Assembly (NCBI GenBank): GCA_902806595.1
Contig: CADCXC010000004.1
Coordinates: forward strand, 1,302,001 to 1,366,000
DNA length: 64,000 nt
DNA from: Pyrenopolyporus hunteri
Taxonomy: Eukaryota > Ascomycota > Sordariomycetes > Xylariales > Hypoxylaceae
Reading direction: 5' to 3'
Part shown: piece after piece, positions 1 through 12,244 of the stretch
How the letters are laid out: every line of letters begins with the position of its first letter
Position numbering within the stretch: position 1 is the stretch's first letter
Position numbers and translations under genes: made by a program
The notes under the pieces: model-generated
Database searches by the model: none
What the model was told of the DNA's origin: nothing
The model's input: only the letters and a program-made list of their open reading frames with translations

Positions 1-2183
1 TTTTCTTCCTGAGTTTTTTTTCACAAATGTGTAACACAACGCAACTACTCTATGCAGCTCTTAGCTGGCACTCAATATTATGTGTAATGACGAAGTGGCA
101 GTCAGTGTGCTATTGGCCCTAAGCTGAGATTCTCCGCCTAGGATGTGTACGTATATGTAGGTAAGTACGTGAGGTGATAAGTGAGGGAAGATCAGCGGGA
201 TGTAACTTCAGAAGACGTGCCGCTCTGCAAAGAAGCGTTTGGAAGTTATGGTAGAGCCCTTATCCGGGAATGAGCATTATCTCGGCCATATAAAATCATC
301 TCTGCCAGTTGGCCAGGCGGTCAAGGAGGAACGCGGAGAAGCACTAGGCGGTACCATGGAGTCAGAATCGCGTGATCTGGGCTTCCTATACGCAGCCTAA
401 CTTCTAAAGTCAAGTCCGCCTACCCAGAATTAAGCCGACGCAGAGAACCTGCCTAAGACGGACTGCTACATCCATTTTTTGAGGGGAATTTTCGCCGCAG
501 ATCTTGGACGCTTCTACAGTAAGCTCGCGGAGGCGCCTAGGCCATCCGGCATGAAGACCCAACGATGCCCCCTTTCCAATAGACCAACGCGGTTATGAGA
601 CTAGCTTTGCATATGGGCGCTAAAGGTGAAAGTGACCAGTCGAAATTTCACCCGCGCGCGCAAGTTCCTAAGCTGCCTAACTCTACGCCACATAATCCGC
701 CCCCTATTCCGGTTACCAGGTGGGATTGGGACTTCCGTCGCCAACACCACCTACACGTGCCCCCTATTAGCTGCCTAGCCAAGGTGTCCGGTACCTTGCA
801 TTAGTTGGCTATCTCGTTATCCCGATATCTCCGGATCAGGGCTCGTGGGTGATATATCGTGGTTGCATCCGAGCACGGTAGTTCGACTCCGAGATACCCA
901 GGTCTCGGGCTTTCACCGTAACCGGAGTACTCTCCGCGGAGCTGAATTGGATTGTGTTACGGTTATAATTCAGTATACAGTTCGCCAGATGTACGGCCTC
1001 GTCCCTTGTCCGGATCCAACTACTACTGCTTACCTACCTAGGTACATAACATAAGGACCTACGTCCTTAGATTTGTTGAGTCGGTCCAGCGCAATCTTGC
1101 TTGTTTAACCGCTAAGATAGCAGTCAAAGTCCTTACCGGTGGCTATTCGGGTTTATGAAGATCTCTCTGCCTCGATTACGGCCCTGGTAATTTCCACCAA
1201 CCCTACTAAGCGAATACGTCACCTATAGGATGGCTGGGGTATCATCGGTGCTACCTTCACGTCGCTGCGTAGGCTACATCAGCACCCAGCTCACGGCGCA
1301 AGTTAGTGATAACTAAACCCTGAACCATGGGCTGTTCTCGACCAGAATGTCAAAAAGGGAAATAAGGTCGCCAGCGAAAACCTTAATATCCAGTAGACGC
1401 CGGATCGATCATCCGCTCTGTTCAACACAATATTCTGCACGCGTACGGGAGAGGCGCCGGCGTGAGCATCCGAACTACTTCTATTACTATTTAGGTTTGC
1501 TACTCGCCAGTTAATCAATTCTAGATACGGATACCCTTGGATGCCAGCGATGGCGCTGTAAGCACGCGCGGTGGTTCTTGTTGTCTTGATGAGAGTCGAG
1601 ATTCGGAATATTCCGCCCGCGTCCGTCCAACCGCGCCAGACTTCCTACGCGTCCTGCGTTAAACGCCGTTCAGGAAATTGGGGGAACGACACGACTCCTG
1701 TCGTCGAGTTAAAATTTGATCTTTAGCCTAGGCCAACCGGATGACTACCTGCTCTATTAATAACCGCTGAGAAGCAGCTTATGTATGTCGCTGTGAGGGA
1801 GGTCAGGTAATTAACAGCTTAACCCCGAAATCCAGGGGGTATTAATAGCAATGTACGGCACGTGACATGGAGTTGAGTCACATGATCTTCCGACGGGTGA
1901 GTCCCCGATTTCACGCTTTCACCCTTTCGGCCTTCAACGTCTCGGACGTTTCGTCGAAGGATTGAACACGCAACCACGTCCAAGACACTCTTTTCTTTCA
2001 ACTCTATGTTCTAATACTAGAGAGTCGGCTTTTGTTTTTTTCAACTGTGACTATATATCTATATATTTTTTCTTTTTTAACAATATTTTCTCGGTATAAA
2101 AAGAAAAGTCGCTTCTTGCTGGCCGAGCAGCGCCATAATATTCCCCCGGTCAATTGCACTTCGGTAAATTTTGGCGCATCATC
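1..2183. other. Intergenic region, no gene recognised
   Basis: No reading frame here exceeds about 71 codons and none resembles a known family on either strand. A CTACCTAGGTACATA motif lies near 1033, an example of the palindromic motif dispersed through the window. The last 150 bases before the MOSC gene are T-rich with a TATATATCTATATA run near 2052, as expected for a fungal promoter or 5' leader. Confidence 0.6.
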
Positions 2184-3709
2184 ATGGAGAACCCATCCTT
2201 TCTAGCCAATCTTAATCTGGATTTCAGCGCAATCTTTCTCCTCTCAGTGACCATATGCGCTTTCTTAATACCGGTGGTTCTGGTTTTACCTCCGATTGGG
2301 ATCCAAAAGGGCGATGCGTTGGTCCAGACTCACACAAAGGCCGGCGTCGAAGGCTCCAAGAGTAATCTGAAAAACCAGTACTCGGCTGAACATGCGCCGC
2401 GGGCCGGCGAGCCACCGAAGATCCATAGCTTGCTCATCTACCCGGTCAAGTCATGTAAGGGCATCGAATTGAAGAGGAGCAAGTTCTTCCCTTCGGGACT
2501 CCAATTCGACCGTCTCTTCATGTTCGCCCAGCTCAAGAGCCCTTTCCCCGTGGCCGTAGACTCGACCGATGAGGAGAAATCGAAGCACAGATGGGAATTC
2601 GTCACGCAACGGCAATTCCCCAGGCTGGCAAATGTTACCGTGGATCTCTGGCTGCCGGATGAGATGAAGCTACGAAAGCAATCGATGAAGACGAAGGAGG
2701 CTTTCGTGATCATCCGCTTCCCCTGGAAGGAGCCTGGCTGGCGCGGCATCCTCTCTACGATCACGGCTAAGATTGCGAGAGGGCGCGCCGCCGAGCCGGA
2801 GATAGAGATCCTCCTGCCGGTGGACTTTCCGTCGGCGGCGGATATCAAGGAGAAGGGCTACACGTTCGAAGATGTCAAGATATGGAGGGAGACGGTCAAT
2901 GCTCTCAACATGGAGAGAGAATTGCCCGGCGAGCTGCAGCGGTACTTGGGCGTCAGCAACAAGCTAGCTCTCTTCAGAGTCGACCCTGACAATTTACGTG
3001 AGATTCATCGATGCGCTCCTACCAAGGAGGAGGCCGGTTACCAGCCCGTGACTGGATTCCAGGATGCCGTACGTTACCAATTTGCTCACGGGTTATCCCC
3101 CGTTGGATGAAAAAGCTAACGCCAAACACAGTACCCACTCCATTTGATGAACCTAAACAGCGTACAAGCGTTCAGCTCAGAAGTGCCGAAGGACGATAAC
3201 CTAAAGGAGCTCGACGTCCTTAGGTTCCGGCCTAATATCATCCGTAAGTTCTAGTCCACCAGCCAGATACGTTTTTCTTGCTCTCTAACACGTGCATCTC
3301 CATAGTCTCCGGTGCCCCTGCCTACGACGAAGAATCATGGAAGCAGATCCGGTTCAAGCCCGGCAATTCGGGTCTGTATAACGACGTGCAGTTCCACGTA
3401 TCATGCAGGACCGTCAGGTTAGTAACCTCGTACCCGCCTACCTTATTAACAGTATTAACATATTGCACCTCTAGATGCAAGATGCCCAACGTCGACCCAG
3501 CCACCGGGTTGCGGCACCCGAGCGAGCCCGACAAATCGCTCAGGGCCAAGCGGGCGGTGGACGAGGGCGCGCCGCTGAGCGGCTGCCTTGGCATGCAGCT
3601 GACCCCTCTGTTCGACCCGAGCCTGGGAGACGATCGCGAGGGCTGGATCGCGGTCGGCATGACGGTCGAGGTTGAGGAGAGGGGACATCACGTGTATACG
3701 AAGCAGTGA
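2184..3709 (+). CDS. MOSC-domain protein (mARC / Moco sulfurase C-terminal type)
   Basis: Four exons (2184-3068, 3132-3243, 3306-3417, 3475-3709) give 447 residues. I started at the ATG at 2184; an upstream in-frame TTG is not needed. Residues 15-35 form one hydrophobic segment that probably anchors the protein in a membrane. A MOSC N-terminal beta-barrel domain follows, with YPVKSCKGIEL at 86-96. The MOSC domain covers the last part, with SGAPAY just after intron 2 and the CKMPNVDPATG stretch (from residue 371) just after intron 3. Proteins of this family bind molybdenum cofactor; the mitochondrial mARC enzymes reduce N-hydroxylated compounds. The anchor-MOSC_N-MOSC order matches that family, but the substrate in this fungus is unknown. 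All three introns have GTRNGT donors and keep frame. The gene is convergent with SMC2. Confidence 0.9.
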
Positions 3710-4494
3710 GGCAATCTCTGCTTGATCCTGTACCATCGAGGTGACTACTGTACACATACCTACCTACGTATATAGAGAGAATGGATGTATGTAAGAGAAG
3801 ATGCGGGAAGTGGTCGCGCAGATCTGTAGAGGGGATGACGATGTTAAGTCGAGAGACCTATAAGATTCTCTAGGGACATAGCCAGGGTAATAAACAATTA
3901 GACGGGATGGATACTTCACAAAATAGCGAGGTCAATGCATTTGTCATTGAGACGTGAAAAAAAAAGAGAGTGGTATAAGCAACTGAGACCGGTCTGGGAA
4001 GCATATCATTAAAGCCATCATATAATATGTAACCGCCGACCCAAAGCAGAAAAAACGCTCAAGACATAACGGCCAGCCCACCCGCCGTCGATCATAAGCC
4101 ATACACAAAAATAACGGTATACCTATCATCCATCCGTTCATCCATGCCCTCCCTTCCCCAATGGAACCATATAACGACGTAACGAGTAAATGCTCTACGG
4201 TCTGTCATGCAATCGTCATCGAGGCTGCAATATCCCTCACTTTCTTTTTCTTTTTTTTTTCTTCTCTTATCGCACCTGGACCTGGTCACACGCGCGGACC
4301 TAACGTGCGCGAACCAACAGAGAGGCCCATCCCGTCAAATCCCGCAGGACCCCCTTTTCCCCCACTCGCGCCCACCCTCCCCCGATCTTTCCGGGCGCGG
4401 TGCTAGCGTTTACACACCTATATCAAGCATCTTATCCAGGCCCTTAGGTGCCCAGGGGGGTAAACATGTGATGTAGATAGGTCCCTGACGTGTT
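3710..4494. other. 3' intergenic region between MOSC gene and SMC2
   Basis: This 785-bp gap separates the convergent 3' ends of the MOSC gene and SMC2. It contains T- and A-rich runs (for example around 3957 and 4240-4262) that may serve 3' end formation. Only short frames of under 90 codons are present and none is convincing. Confidence 0.6.
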
Positions 4495-7400
4495 TTACTT
4501 GAAGTCCGCGGCGGTAAGGGCCTGAACCATGCTGGTGCCCTCGCTGAAGCGGGTGCGGAAGATACGGTTTGCGTTTTGGAACATGCCGTCCTTGAGGGAG
4601 ACGACGATGAACTGGGAGCCCTTAAAGCGGGTCTTGATAAGGCGACCGATATTCTGCGTGTGCGACAGATCCAGCGCCGCGTCTACCTCGTCCAGAATGT
4701 ACATGGGCGCTGGCTTGAACTGTAGGAGTGCCATGATGAGCGAGAGCGCTACGAGTGACCTGCGCATTCACCTAATTAGTATCGAGGACGATATGACGGC
4801 GCGATAGACAGTCTGAAAGGGAAAGGTACGGAGACAAGGAAAGCAAGTAAGGACGTACCGTTGACCACCACTCAATTCAGTCAAGCTCTGCTTCCACACC
4901 TTGCCCAGGCAGACTTTGACCTCCAGACCCTCGTTGATAGTCTTGCCCTCGGGCGGGTCCAGCTTCGCGAAGCTGCCACCAGGTAGCAGCTCCGAGAAGA
5001 TCTGGCCAAAGTCGCCGTTGACCTTCTCCCAGGTTTGTAGGAGGGCTTTTTTCTTGTAGTCGTCTAGGCTGATGATGGTCTCCTCGATCTTACGCTTGTC
5101 GCGGATGACCGTCTTCATCATGTGCTTAAGCGACACCTCCTTCTTCTCGACGCTATCGATCATGTTCATTACCTTGGGATTGATCTTCTTCTTCATGCCT
5201 TGGAAACGATCCGTGAGCGTCTTTAGCGTTGCCTTGCACTCCGTGATGTTTTGGCCCTTGAAGTCGTACGGCGTTCCTGTGCGGCCAAAGTTGTCTTTCT
5301 CCTCCGCAATCCAATCAAACTCCTTTTCCATATTCGCCACGGCCTGTATCGCGTGTTGCTGCTCCTTGTGGAATTTGTCGACCGTGTGTCCAAGTTTCTG
5401 CTTTTCGAGGCCTTCTTCAGCAATTCTGTTGTTTTTCGACCTAATTGCGTCTTCCAGCGCATGTAATTCATCATCGAATCCCGTCAACTTGGCTCTTTCG
5501 TCGTCGAGCTGCGCCTGCGCGAGATCGTGGGTTTCTTGCAGCTTTGACTGCTTCTTGACTAGGTCTTCGATCTCTTCCTGCTGCGATTTGATGGCGAGCT
5601 CAACCTCTTGCAACTGTTCTCTTGCGGCGGCGAGATCACCCGAAACTTGTTCCGAGTCTAGTTGAGCGCTTTGAAGCTCCTTCTGCAAGGACTTGACGGC
5701 GCTTGAGTTGTTAGCTAACGTTGCCCGTAGTTTGTCCAAGGAGGTCTGGAGTTCAACAAGTTTCGAATCCTTGTTGTTTTCGAAATCTTTCATGTCTTTT
5801 TCTATCCTCTTGACATCCGCACTAGCTTCAGCTTGCCTCTTCTTAGCCTCGACGCTCTCATTTTTAAGTTGCACGATTGTCTCCTTCATATTCTCCACCT
5901 CCTGGATGATCGACGACGAAGAGTTGCCACTGATCTGTTCTTCCGCAAGCTTGATTTCGTGCGTCTTGAGATCAAGATCCTGCTTAATCTTGCGGGCTTG
6001 GTCGAGCTTGGACTTCTCCTGTGAGATTCTGGCCTGGAGATTACGTAGGGAGCCCTCGGCTTCCTTAAGCTGGCGGTTAATCTCGTTTAGTTTCTGCAAT
6101 GTGACCAAGACACCGCTAGAATTAGGGGAGCTTCCGCCCGAGAGCGTACCCGAGGGGTCGTACGCGTCGCCTTCGAGGGTAATACTCCTCATCCTTACAT
6201 TCGGATCAAAAGTCACCCTCTTGGCCGTCTCGGCATCCTGGCAGATTAGCGTGTTGCCGAATACATACTCCATTGCCGCAGACACCTCCTCGTCATAGCC
6301 CACGAGCGATAGGGCTAGGTCGACCTTGCCGGGTGCGACGTTTTGGGCCGTGGCTAACCTCTGCGCGGAAACTTTGGATGCTGCGATCTTGTTCAACGGA
6401 ATGAAGGTGACTCTCTTGCGCAGTCTGCCACCTTGTAACAATTGCGTACCCGTTACCTCGTTATCTATGACAACGTTGTATAGTTGGCCGCCGGCGCATA
6501 TCTCTAAAGCAGTGCCAGCTCTCGTATGCTCCTTGTCGAGGGTAAAGAGCTGCGCGACCAAGCCTTTGACTTTCGAGCGATCGAAATTAGGGGTTGGGTC
6601 AGCGTAGTTGAAGTCGATGTTGGCTACCTTTCGCTTCAGAGCGTCCGCCTCCTGGCGTAAGCCCCTGATGGTTTGTTGTAGCATTGATTCTTGCTTGTAC
6701 AACTCCTCTTCTTGTCCCGGTTCAAAACCAAGCTTCGCAAGTTGAGCCTGAAGTTTCTGCGACTGGATCTTGAGACCCTCAATCTCCTTTAATAAGCCTG
6801 CGTTCTGCTCTTTGGCCTTCTTGGCCCGAGGTTCTTCCTCCTTGATTCGCTTCTCGAGATGGGCGATTTTGATCTTGGCCTGTTCCTGTTCAGTAGCAGC
6901 AGCTGCTACTCGGTTCTTCGCATCTTGTAATTGGCCTTGGTAACCGCTCTCTTGTCCTTCCTTGGATGCGACACCTGTCTGTAATGTCTGAAGCAATTCT
7001 TCCTTAGACTCTGCTTCCTGAGTTTGCTTCTCATTCTCTTCTTTAGCCTTGTCGTACTTGGCCTTGATTTTCTCGTAGGCTTTCGTTTTCTCTTTTAGCG
7101 TCGCTTCCAGCTCGGCAACGTTCTTTTGTACCGCGGTCTTCTTCTCTTCCTCTTCGCCTTTGCTGGACTTCTTTAGGTCCATAACAGTCGCGAGTCGGAC
7201 TAGCTCGTTTGAGTGCTTCTTGACTTCGTCCTCTAACGCCTGAGCCTTGCCCCCTTTTCTGAGTTCCTTATCCCTTTGCGCTTTCACTCTCTTGACGTCT
7301 TCTTCGAGGTGGGATATCTCACTCTTAAGCCGAGCGGCTGAGTCTTCGAGGTCTTTCTGCCGCTGTTTCTTATTCTCTAGGTCTGTTGCGGACTGCTCCA

Positions 7401-8306
7401 ACCTCTCCTGATATTTTACGTAGTCGTGCGCGACCACCACCCTTGTCAAGCGCTCTAGGTCATTTTGCGTCTGTTGGAAGTCTAGGAACGCTCTCTTCTC
7501 GGTCCGTAATTTCTCAAGCTTGGGCTCGATCTCGTCGCGCAAGAGCTCGGTGATCTCCTGCAACTTCATCTCCTTCTTGGCCATGGTCTTTAGCGCCTTG
7601 TCGCGGCGATCCTCGAACATCCTCGTGCCAGCTGCTTCTTCGATCATGGCTAGAATCTCGACCGCCTTCATGTTTAGGACCTTGGTGATTCGACCCTGCA
7701 TGATAAGGAAGTTGGGGTTGTTTATGTTGAGTTGCACGGATTGGAAGAGGTTTTGTACGGTCTGCTGCTGTGCTCGGTGCCCGTTGATGAGATACTTCGA
7801 GGTTCCTCCCAGCACGATCTGCCTCGTGACGCTGATGGTGGCATATTCTTCAAACCCGATCGGCGACTTTTGCTTGTCTCTGTTATCGAACACTATCGTA
7901 ACACTCGCCTTCGTAACGCCCGCTTGGCCGCGCTTGTATATGAGATCCTATACGCCACGGTTAGGTCCACAGGAATAACGTACACGGATGTGGCTTTCTT
8001 TCGTACCTGGAGGTTTTGGGCTCGAACCGTGGACATGTTCGTGATACCTAGGACGAAACAAATGGCGTCCAGAATGTTGGACTTGCCACTGCCGTTCAGG
8101 CCGGTGATCGAGTTGAAGCTTTCGTCCCTATGCGACATCAGTTTTAATAATGCGACGGGAGGAGATGGGGCGTTGTCTACTAACCATCCTGAGATCACCG
8201 TTCTCACGGCGTAGGATTTGAAACCCTTCCATATAAGTCAGTGGGGATGCCTGTTAGAATTTCTGTAGAGAATACGTACGTCTATAATCACCTCCGTAAC
8301 CCTCAT
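4495..8306 (-). CDS. SMC2: Condensin subunit SMC2
   Basis: Five exons (8306-8280, 8225-8185, 8127-8007, 7947-4859, 4759-4495) encode 1180 residues, the usual SMC2 length. The first 9-residue exon MRVTEVIID is typical of SMC proteins. Walker A, GLNGSGKS, is at 32-39. The GRITKVLNMK signature after the head is diagnostic of the SMC2 branch. Two long coiled coils flank a hinge rich in Gly and Val. The C-terminal head carries LSGGQR (1088-1093) and Walker B, YILDEVDAALD, with D1116 and the catalytic E1117. SMC2 pairs with SMC4 in condensin and drives ATP-dependent compaction of mitotic chromosomes in the nucleus. All introns keep frame, including the one that splits the R of LSGGQR. The small first exons are easy to miss in automatic models. 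No defects are visible. Confidence 0.98.
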
Positions 8307-8606
8307 ATTGGCAAATATGACTGGTCCCGCATGTAAGTGTCGGCGATGTTGACGGTGTTGATGATGTCGACGATGCTGTGTACTTAATTGGGGCACAATT
8401 TGTACCTACGGCTATTTTTCGCATCTGAATCGCACTTAAAAATCCGGTTGCCGACGCGATTGAGGTCAACAAAAACAAACAGGAGGGCACGGACTATGAT
8501 TGGCTGCTGACCTTCTTACGTGGGTCTCCTTAATTGGTTCAGCCTTACTAATTACCTAGGTACCTACATAAAGTACCCGAGATATTCGCCATAATATCTA
8601 GGTAGG

Positions 8607-8890
8607 CAGAAGGACGTCAAAATAACTGGCGCACCCCCTAACAATAAATACTAAGGGACTTAAAATAATAAAATTCATATCCGCCTAAAAAATAGATTAA
8701 ATGTTAAAAACTAATTATTGTAACATATTTATAGTTTATATAATAGTTTATAAAATTTTTGAAAATTTAAAATAAGATGGTAATATGAATTTTCGAGATT
8801 GAAGATAAAATATTAAAGTATAGTTTCTAGGTTGGTATTGATGGAATTGAAGCGTTTTGGTAGTGCGCCACTTTTTTTGACGTCCTTCTG
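8607..8890. mobile_element. MITE-like element with 32-bp terminal inverted repeats
   Basis: The left end begins CAGAAGGACGTCAAAA at 8607 and the right end is its inverse at 8890. The arms match over about 32 bp with four mismatches. GTAGG lies directly outside both ends and may be a 5-bp target duplication, although GTAGG is common in this genome. The 220-bp interior is very AT-rich and has no coding capacity. A short non-autonomous DNA transposon, possibly RIP-mutated, explains this best. The superfamily cannot be assigned from one copy. Confidence 0.75.
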
Positions 8891-9553
8891 GTAGGTAACG
8901 CACTGGCCATATTGAGAGCGGCAGAGTGGGGCAGAAACTCTAACGCCCCACCATGTACTCACCACTCGACCAATATTTGTACAGTCCCTCTCTCTCTTCC
9001 TCTCCTCTTCCTTTTTCTTCCTCTTCTTCTTCAGCTCTCTTTGCCTTTTGGCTTAGATCAAGTGTAGTATCTGTTCTTTTCAGTTTAATCTCTGAAAGAG
9101 TCCCATCTGGATTCAATCGTGATTATTCTTATTTTTGCATCCAGGAGAGCGCATCCTCTGCGCTTGCGCATGGTGCCTCCCACCGTGTCTCTGGTATCAC
9201 ACTGCTTCCAGGCGATGCGACCTTTACTTTCGTTACTTTCTCTGGCTGGCTCAGGGTCGTAAGGAAGGCAGCAGGGCCTGCTTATTTCTGTTCGAAGGTA
9301 TTAGGTAGCGAATACCTATTGAAGCATTTCGTCAACCACATCCCCTCGTTACCCGATCTTGGCTATGATGTTGCTCTCCGATGTGACTGTACGAGTGGTA
9401 TTTAACCTTGAATGAAGTATACAGTAGGTAGCGACATGCTAACCTTCGCCAGTGCTACCTACGATCTTGTTTTATTGCCCGTTACACTTGTAGGCTACAT
9501 GTAGATACCTCCGAGATAAGGTACCTAGGTACATACCTACCTGCATGCGCACC

Positions 9554-9584
9554 AGGTAGGTAGGTAGGTAGGTAGGTAGGTACC
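9554..9584. repeat. (GGTA)n tract in a TACCTAGGTA-type cluster
   Basis: About seven uninterrupted GGTA units end in the palindromic GGTACC. Further TACCTAGGTAC motifs flank it at roughly 9527, 9627 and 9733. Related sequence recurs in most intergenic regions of the window. Confidence 0.85.
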
Positions 9585-10095
9585 TATTAGATTAAGTGAT
9601 ACCGGCTCCCGACTGGAGTTGTACCTACCTAGATACCTAGATTCCCATGAGGCGTCTTCCGGTTTCAATGGAAGATATGTGTAACCTAATGTATGTACCT
9701 CAGCACGTGGGCAAGATGTGCATGTACGAATACCTAGGTACATACATGTATACATGGCTTATCGGAGTTGATAAGCGTTAGCACCCGACGGTTCCTGCTA
9801 GCGTCTAGGTATTGTACCATTCCGGTGGGCATTCTGCTGCTGGCTTCTGCTGCCGGCTAGAACCTACACGCGACCTGACTCCCGAGTCCTCCTACATAAG
9901 GTACCTACCTACCTAAAAAGTCGTCCAGTGTCCACCACCTACCAGACGTCATCTCAACCACAAAACAAACTTCTTTCTCGGACAAACAACCTCGGACAAC
10001 CTGATGTAGGCTTTCTGTTTAATGTTCCTTCTATATGACCTGAGAGATCAACTATTTAGGCGGAACCGTTACCCGTGCAGCTGGGAACCATAAAT

Positions 10096-10786
10096 ATGGC
10101 GGACGAACAAGTGTCCCTCACTTCTCTGATCCTGATACTCGTCGTCGGTGGTTTTATTATTCGCTATTTATTCTTCACGCAACCAGCCCAGTCGCCGCGA
10201 CCACCACGCGATGCTCAGGCCGTTTCGCGCGCTAGGGAAGCGGCCGTGGAGAGGATACAGCAAATATTTGGGCCGGACCGGGTCGACCGGAGGACTATTT
10301 TGTGGGATTTACATCGAAACGGAGGGAATATAGCGGTGACCACGGAAAGGATACTTGCAGGACGGATAGAGATTGTAAGTTGTGAATAACCAAACTGCTA
10401 ATCAAACTGCCTGCCTCAGCGACGATGCTTCCCTCCCTCGGCGGAGATTGCCTTATGTCCACTTATACTAATAGTTGAATTCTTAGCCACCCGTCACGTT
10501 CCAACCGCCACCTCCTCCAGACTCGCCGAGTCCGGCGATGCAGACGCAGGGTTTTAAGCCACCTGCAAAACCCGCCGAGCCGGATCTAATCACCAGGTAT
10601 AAGCTACAGGACAAGATCAACGCTGGCAGCACGACAGATTCGGGATCGAAATCCAAGGCGTGGAGCTCCAATCGGGACGAGAGACAGGCAGCCCTACAGC
10701 GAAGGCGGGACGAGATGATTCTAGCGGCGAGAAGGAAAATGGAGGCCAAGCTCGCAGCGGAAAAGTCCGGAAATGCGTCACAATAA
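10096..10786 (+). CDS. CUE1: Cue1-like ER membrane protein with CUE domain
   Basis: Two exons (10096-10374, 10487-10786) encode 192 residues. One N-terminal membrane segment spans about residues 7-27 (SLTSLILILVVGGFIIRYLF). A CUE ubiquitin-binding domain follows at about 44-90, recognisable from the AVERIQQIFG start and the TILWDLHRNGGNI helix. The tail is Pro-rich (FQPPPPPDSP) and then basic and helical (RDERQAALQRRRDEMILAARRKMEAK, given here as separate parts: RDERQAALQRRR and DEMILAARRKMEAK). This order matches yeast Cue1, which recruits and activates the E2 enzyme Ubc7 at the ER membrane for ER-associated degradation. The intron starts GTAAGT and is phase 0. The start ATG lies just upstream of the membrane segment. 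The gene is divergent from SMC2. Confidence 0.87.
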
Positions 10787-11188
10787 AACTAGATGGGACC
10801 ACTAGGTCAAGTTAATGGCAAAGAGTCGGGATCGAAAGAGAGAGCTTTATACCTGAAAAATACCATCACCAAATCGATGAAGCGTTGTATACCGGGTCGA
10901 AGCACATATTGCGTACATTGGTCTAAGACAAAATTACGTAGACTTGGGACCTACCCAAAGATCATTTTGGCGTGGTAGTTGTGAATATCATTAATCATTG
11001 AGCGAACACTATTTCTGCTATTCTCTTGAGAAAATTACCTCTGTGTATCCAAATCCAACCTCAAGAGTTTCTAATCTCGTTATATGCAATTCTATGACGC
11101 CCGCCCAAAAAGAAAGAGCCTCCCTGACCTTCTATGTATCAGTCATACCCAGTTAATCCTAAAATGCAAGTAGCCATTATATCATGTC
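10787..11188. other. Short convergent intergenic region
   Basis: These 400 bases separate the 3' ends of the Cue1-like gene and the membrane-protein gene. I see no gene or structured element here. Confidence 0.6.
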
Positions 11189-12244
11189 TCATTTCCGCCT
11201 CTGTTCGATCAACTGCAAACCCTGTCCAATGCCATCATGAACTCCTCCGGCAACGCTTTCTACAGTCCAAGCAGCAAGGTCAGATAGTGCCTTGCCAAAC
11301 TTCCCGTCACTTATAGCATAGACTAAAACGACTGGCGTTAGTAATTACCGGCTACAGAAAACATCGCTTCAAAGGCAAGCCTGGAAAGGTAGACGGGGGA
11401 TCGAATATAGAATATGCTCACTCTTCTCACTCAAGGCACCGCTCCGTTTTCCGATAGCAGTGGCCAAAACAAACCCGCTGGAAACGAGGTGTTGCGAGAT
11501 GTTGTACTCGCGCTCATAGTATGCTCCGGCGCGGATGACAACCGTTAGGAAGGAAAGGAGTAGATATACGAAGATAACAAGACCCGTAACAAATCCCTGA
11601 ACGGTGGAATGTAGAAACGTCTTCGTTCTATCGGATGACTGCCACATGGATCCGTCTGGACCACCCTCGATCCGACGATTCGCATTTCCGCGTACGCATG
11701 ACTTCGGTAGCGCCCGCCGAATGATAGTAGCTTCATAGTCGTCCATGTCGTCCGGGAGGGCTTTGAGCATATAGGCTACACCATCGATATACGATTTTCT
11801 GGCGAAGGCCAAGTCCGCGGTTTCTTGGGAGGCGGAATGTTGCAAGTAGGATCCTACAACTCACGAATTAACATTTTACTCATTCCTTTCGAAGAAGGAC
11901 AAGATGTGGCGGAAACTCGTACCTTGCCTAGCGTACCTCCACTTCACGCCCGAGCTCACGTTCACACTACGACTATCCGAATCGGAGGAGTTTGCGCTGT
12001 CCTCCATAAGTCTACCGTTGGTCACGGCTGCGGATGCACATGCTTGCAGCTCAACGAGCGCTTCCTCGTCTCCCCCCGCAACGACTACGGGTTCCTCGTC
12101 TTTCGGCAACGTCGTAGGACGGCGCCGGGAAGGCAGGATAGAAAGGCTCGTGGGTCGGCGGAGCGATTGGAAGGCCGGTAATCGGGACTGGACCGACGTG
12201 GGCAGCATATTAAACACGATTATGGACATATCCTGCTCCATCAT
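11189..12244 (-). CDS. Hypothetical membrane protein with acidic/basic N-terminus
   Basis: I do not recognise the family. Three exons (12244-11923, 11853-11422, 11322-11189) give 295 residues. The first 107 residues are polar and low in structure. Residues 117-140 look helical (SQETADLAFARKSYIDGVAY). A strong hydrophobic segment lies at about 193-214 (GFVTGLVIFVYLLLSFLTVV), with a weaker one near 230-242. The 44-residue last exon ends GIGQGLQLIEQRRK and is reached only through the second intron (11421-11323), which has a GTGAGC donor and a good ACTAAC branch site 18 nt before TTTTAG. Without that splice the frame stops at 11369, which would give a shorter, wrong protein. Intron 1 starts GTACGA and is phase 1. 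An ER or nuclear-envelope location is only a guess. Confidence 0.72.

Larger units (their letters stand above)
8307..10095. other. Divergent intergenic region SMC2 / CUE1-like
   Basis: This 1.8-kb region holds both promoters. It contains the TIR element at 8607-8890 and a cluster of TAGGTACCTA-type repeats from about 9520 to 9910, including a pure GGTA tract at 9554-9584. A frame at 8953-9405 starts with an ATG but is Ser-rich with no recognisable domain, so I do not call it a gene. Confidence 0.6.

Noticed and set aside
840..910. tRNA-like TTCGACTCC box near 886
   Set aside because: No acceptor stem or D-arm can be paired around it; the match to a B box alone is not enough.
5072..6298. Plus-strand frames of about 200 codons opposite SMC2
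   Set aside because: They are antisense shadows of the SMC2 coiled coil, with Ser/Leu/Cys-rich composition from reversed Glu/Lys codons.
8953..9405. 150-codon plus-strand frame beginning with ATG
   Set aside because: Ser-rich at the start, no domain, no coding bias, and it lies in the divergent SMC2/CUE1 promoter region beside a MITE. It could be real only if transcript data show it.
9554..9584. GGTA tract considered as telomere-like repeat
   Set aside because: Fungal telomeres of this group are TTAGGG; the tract is a short internal GGTA array matching the dispersed motif.
11323..11348. A 26-nt intron (GTAATT...TTTTAG) in the membrane-protein gene
   Set aside because: It is far below normal fungal intron size. 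One 99-nt intron from 11421 to 11323 explains the same acceptor and keeps frame.
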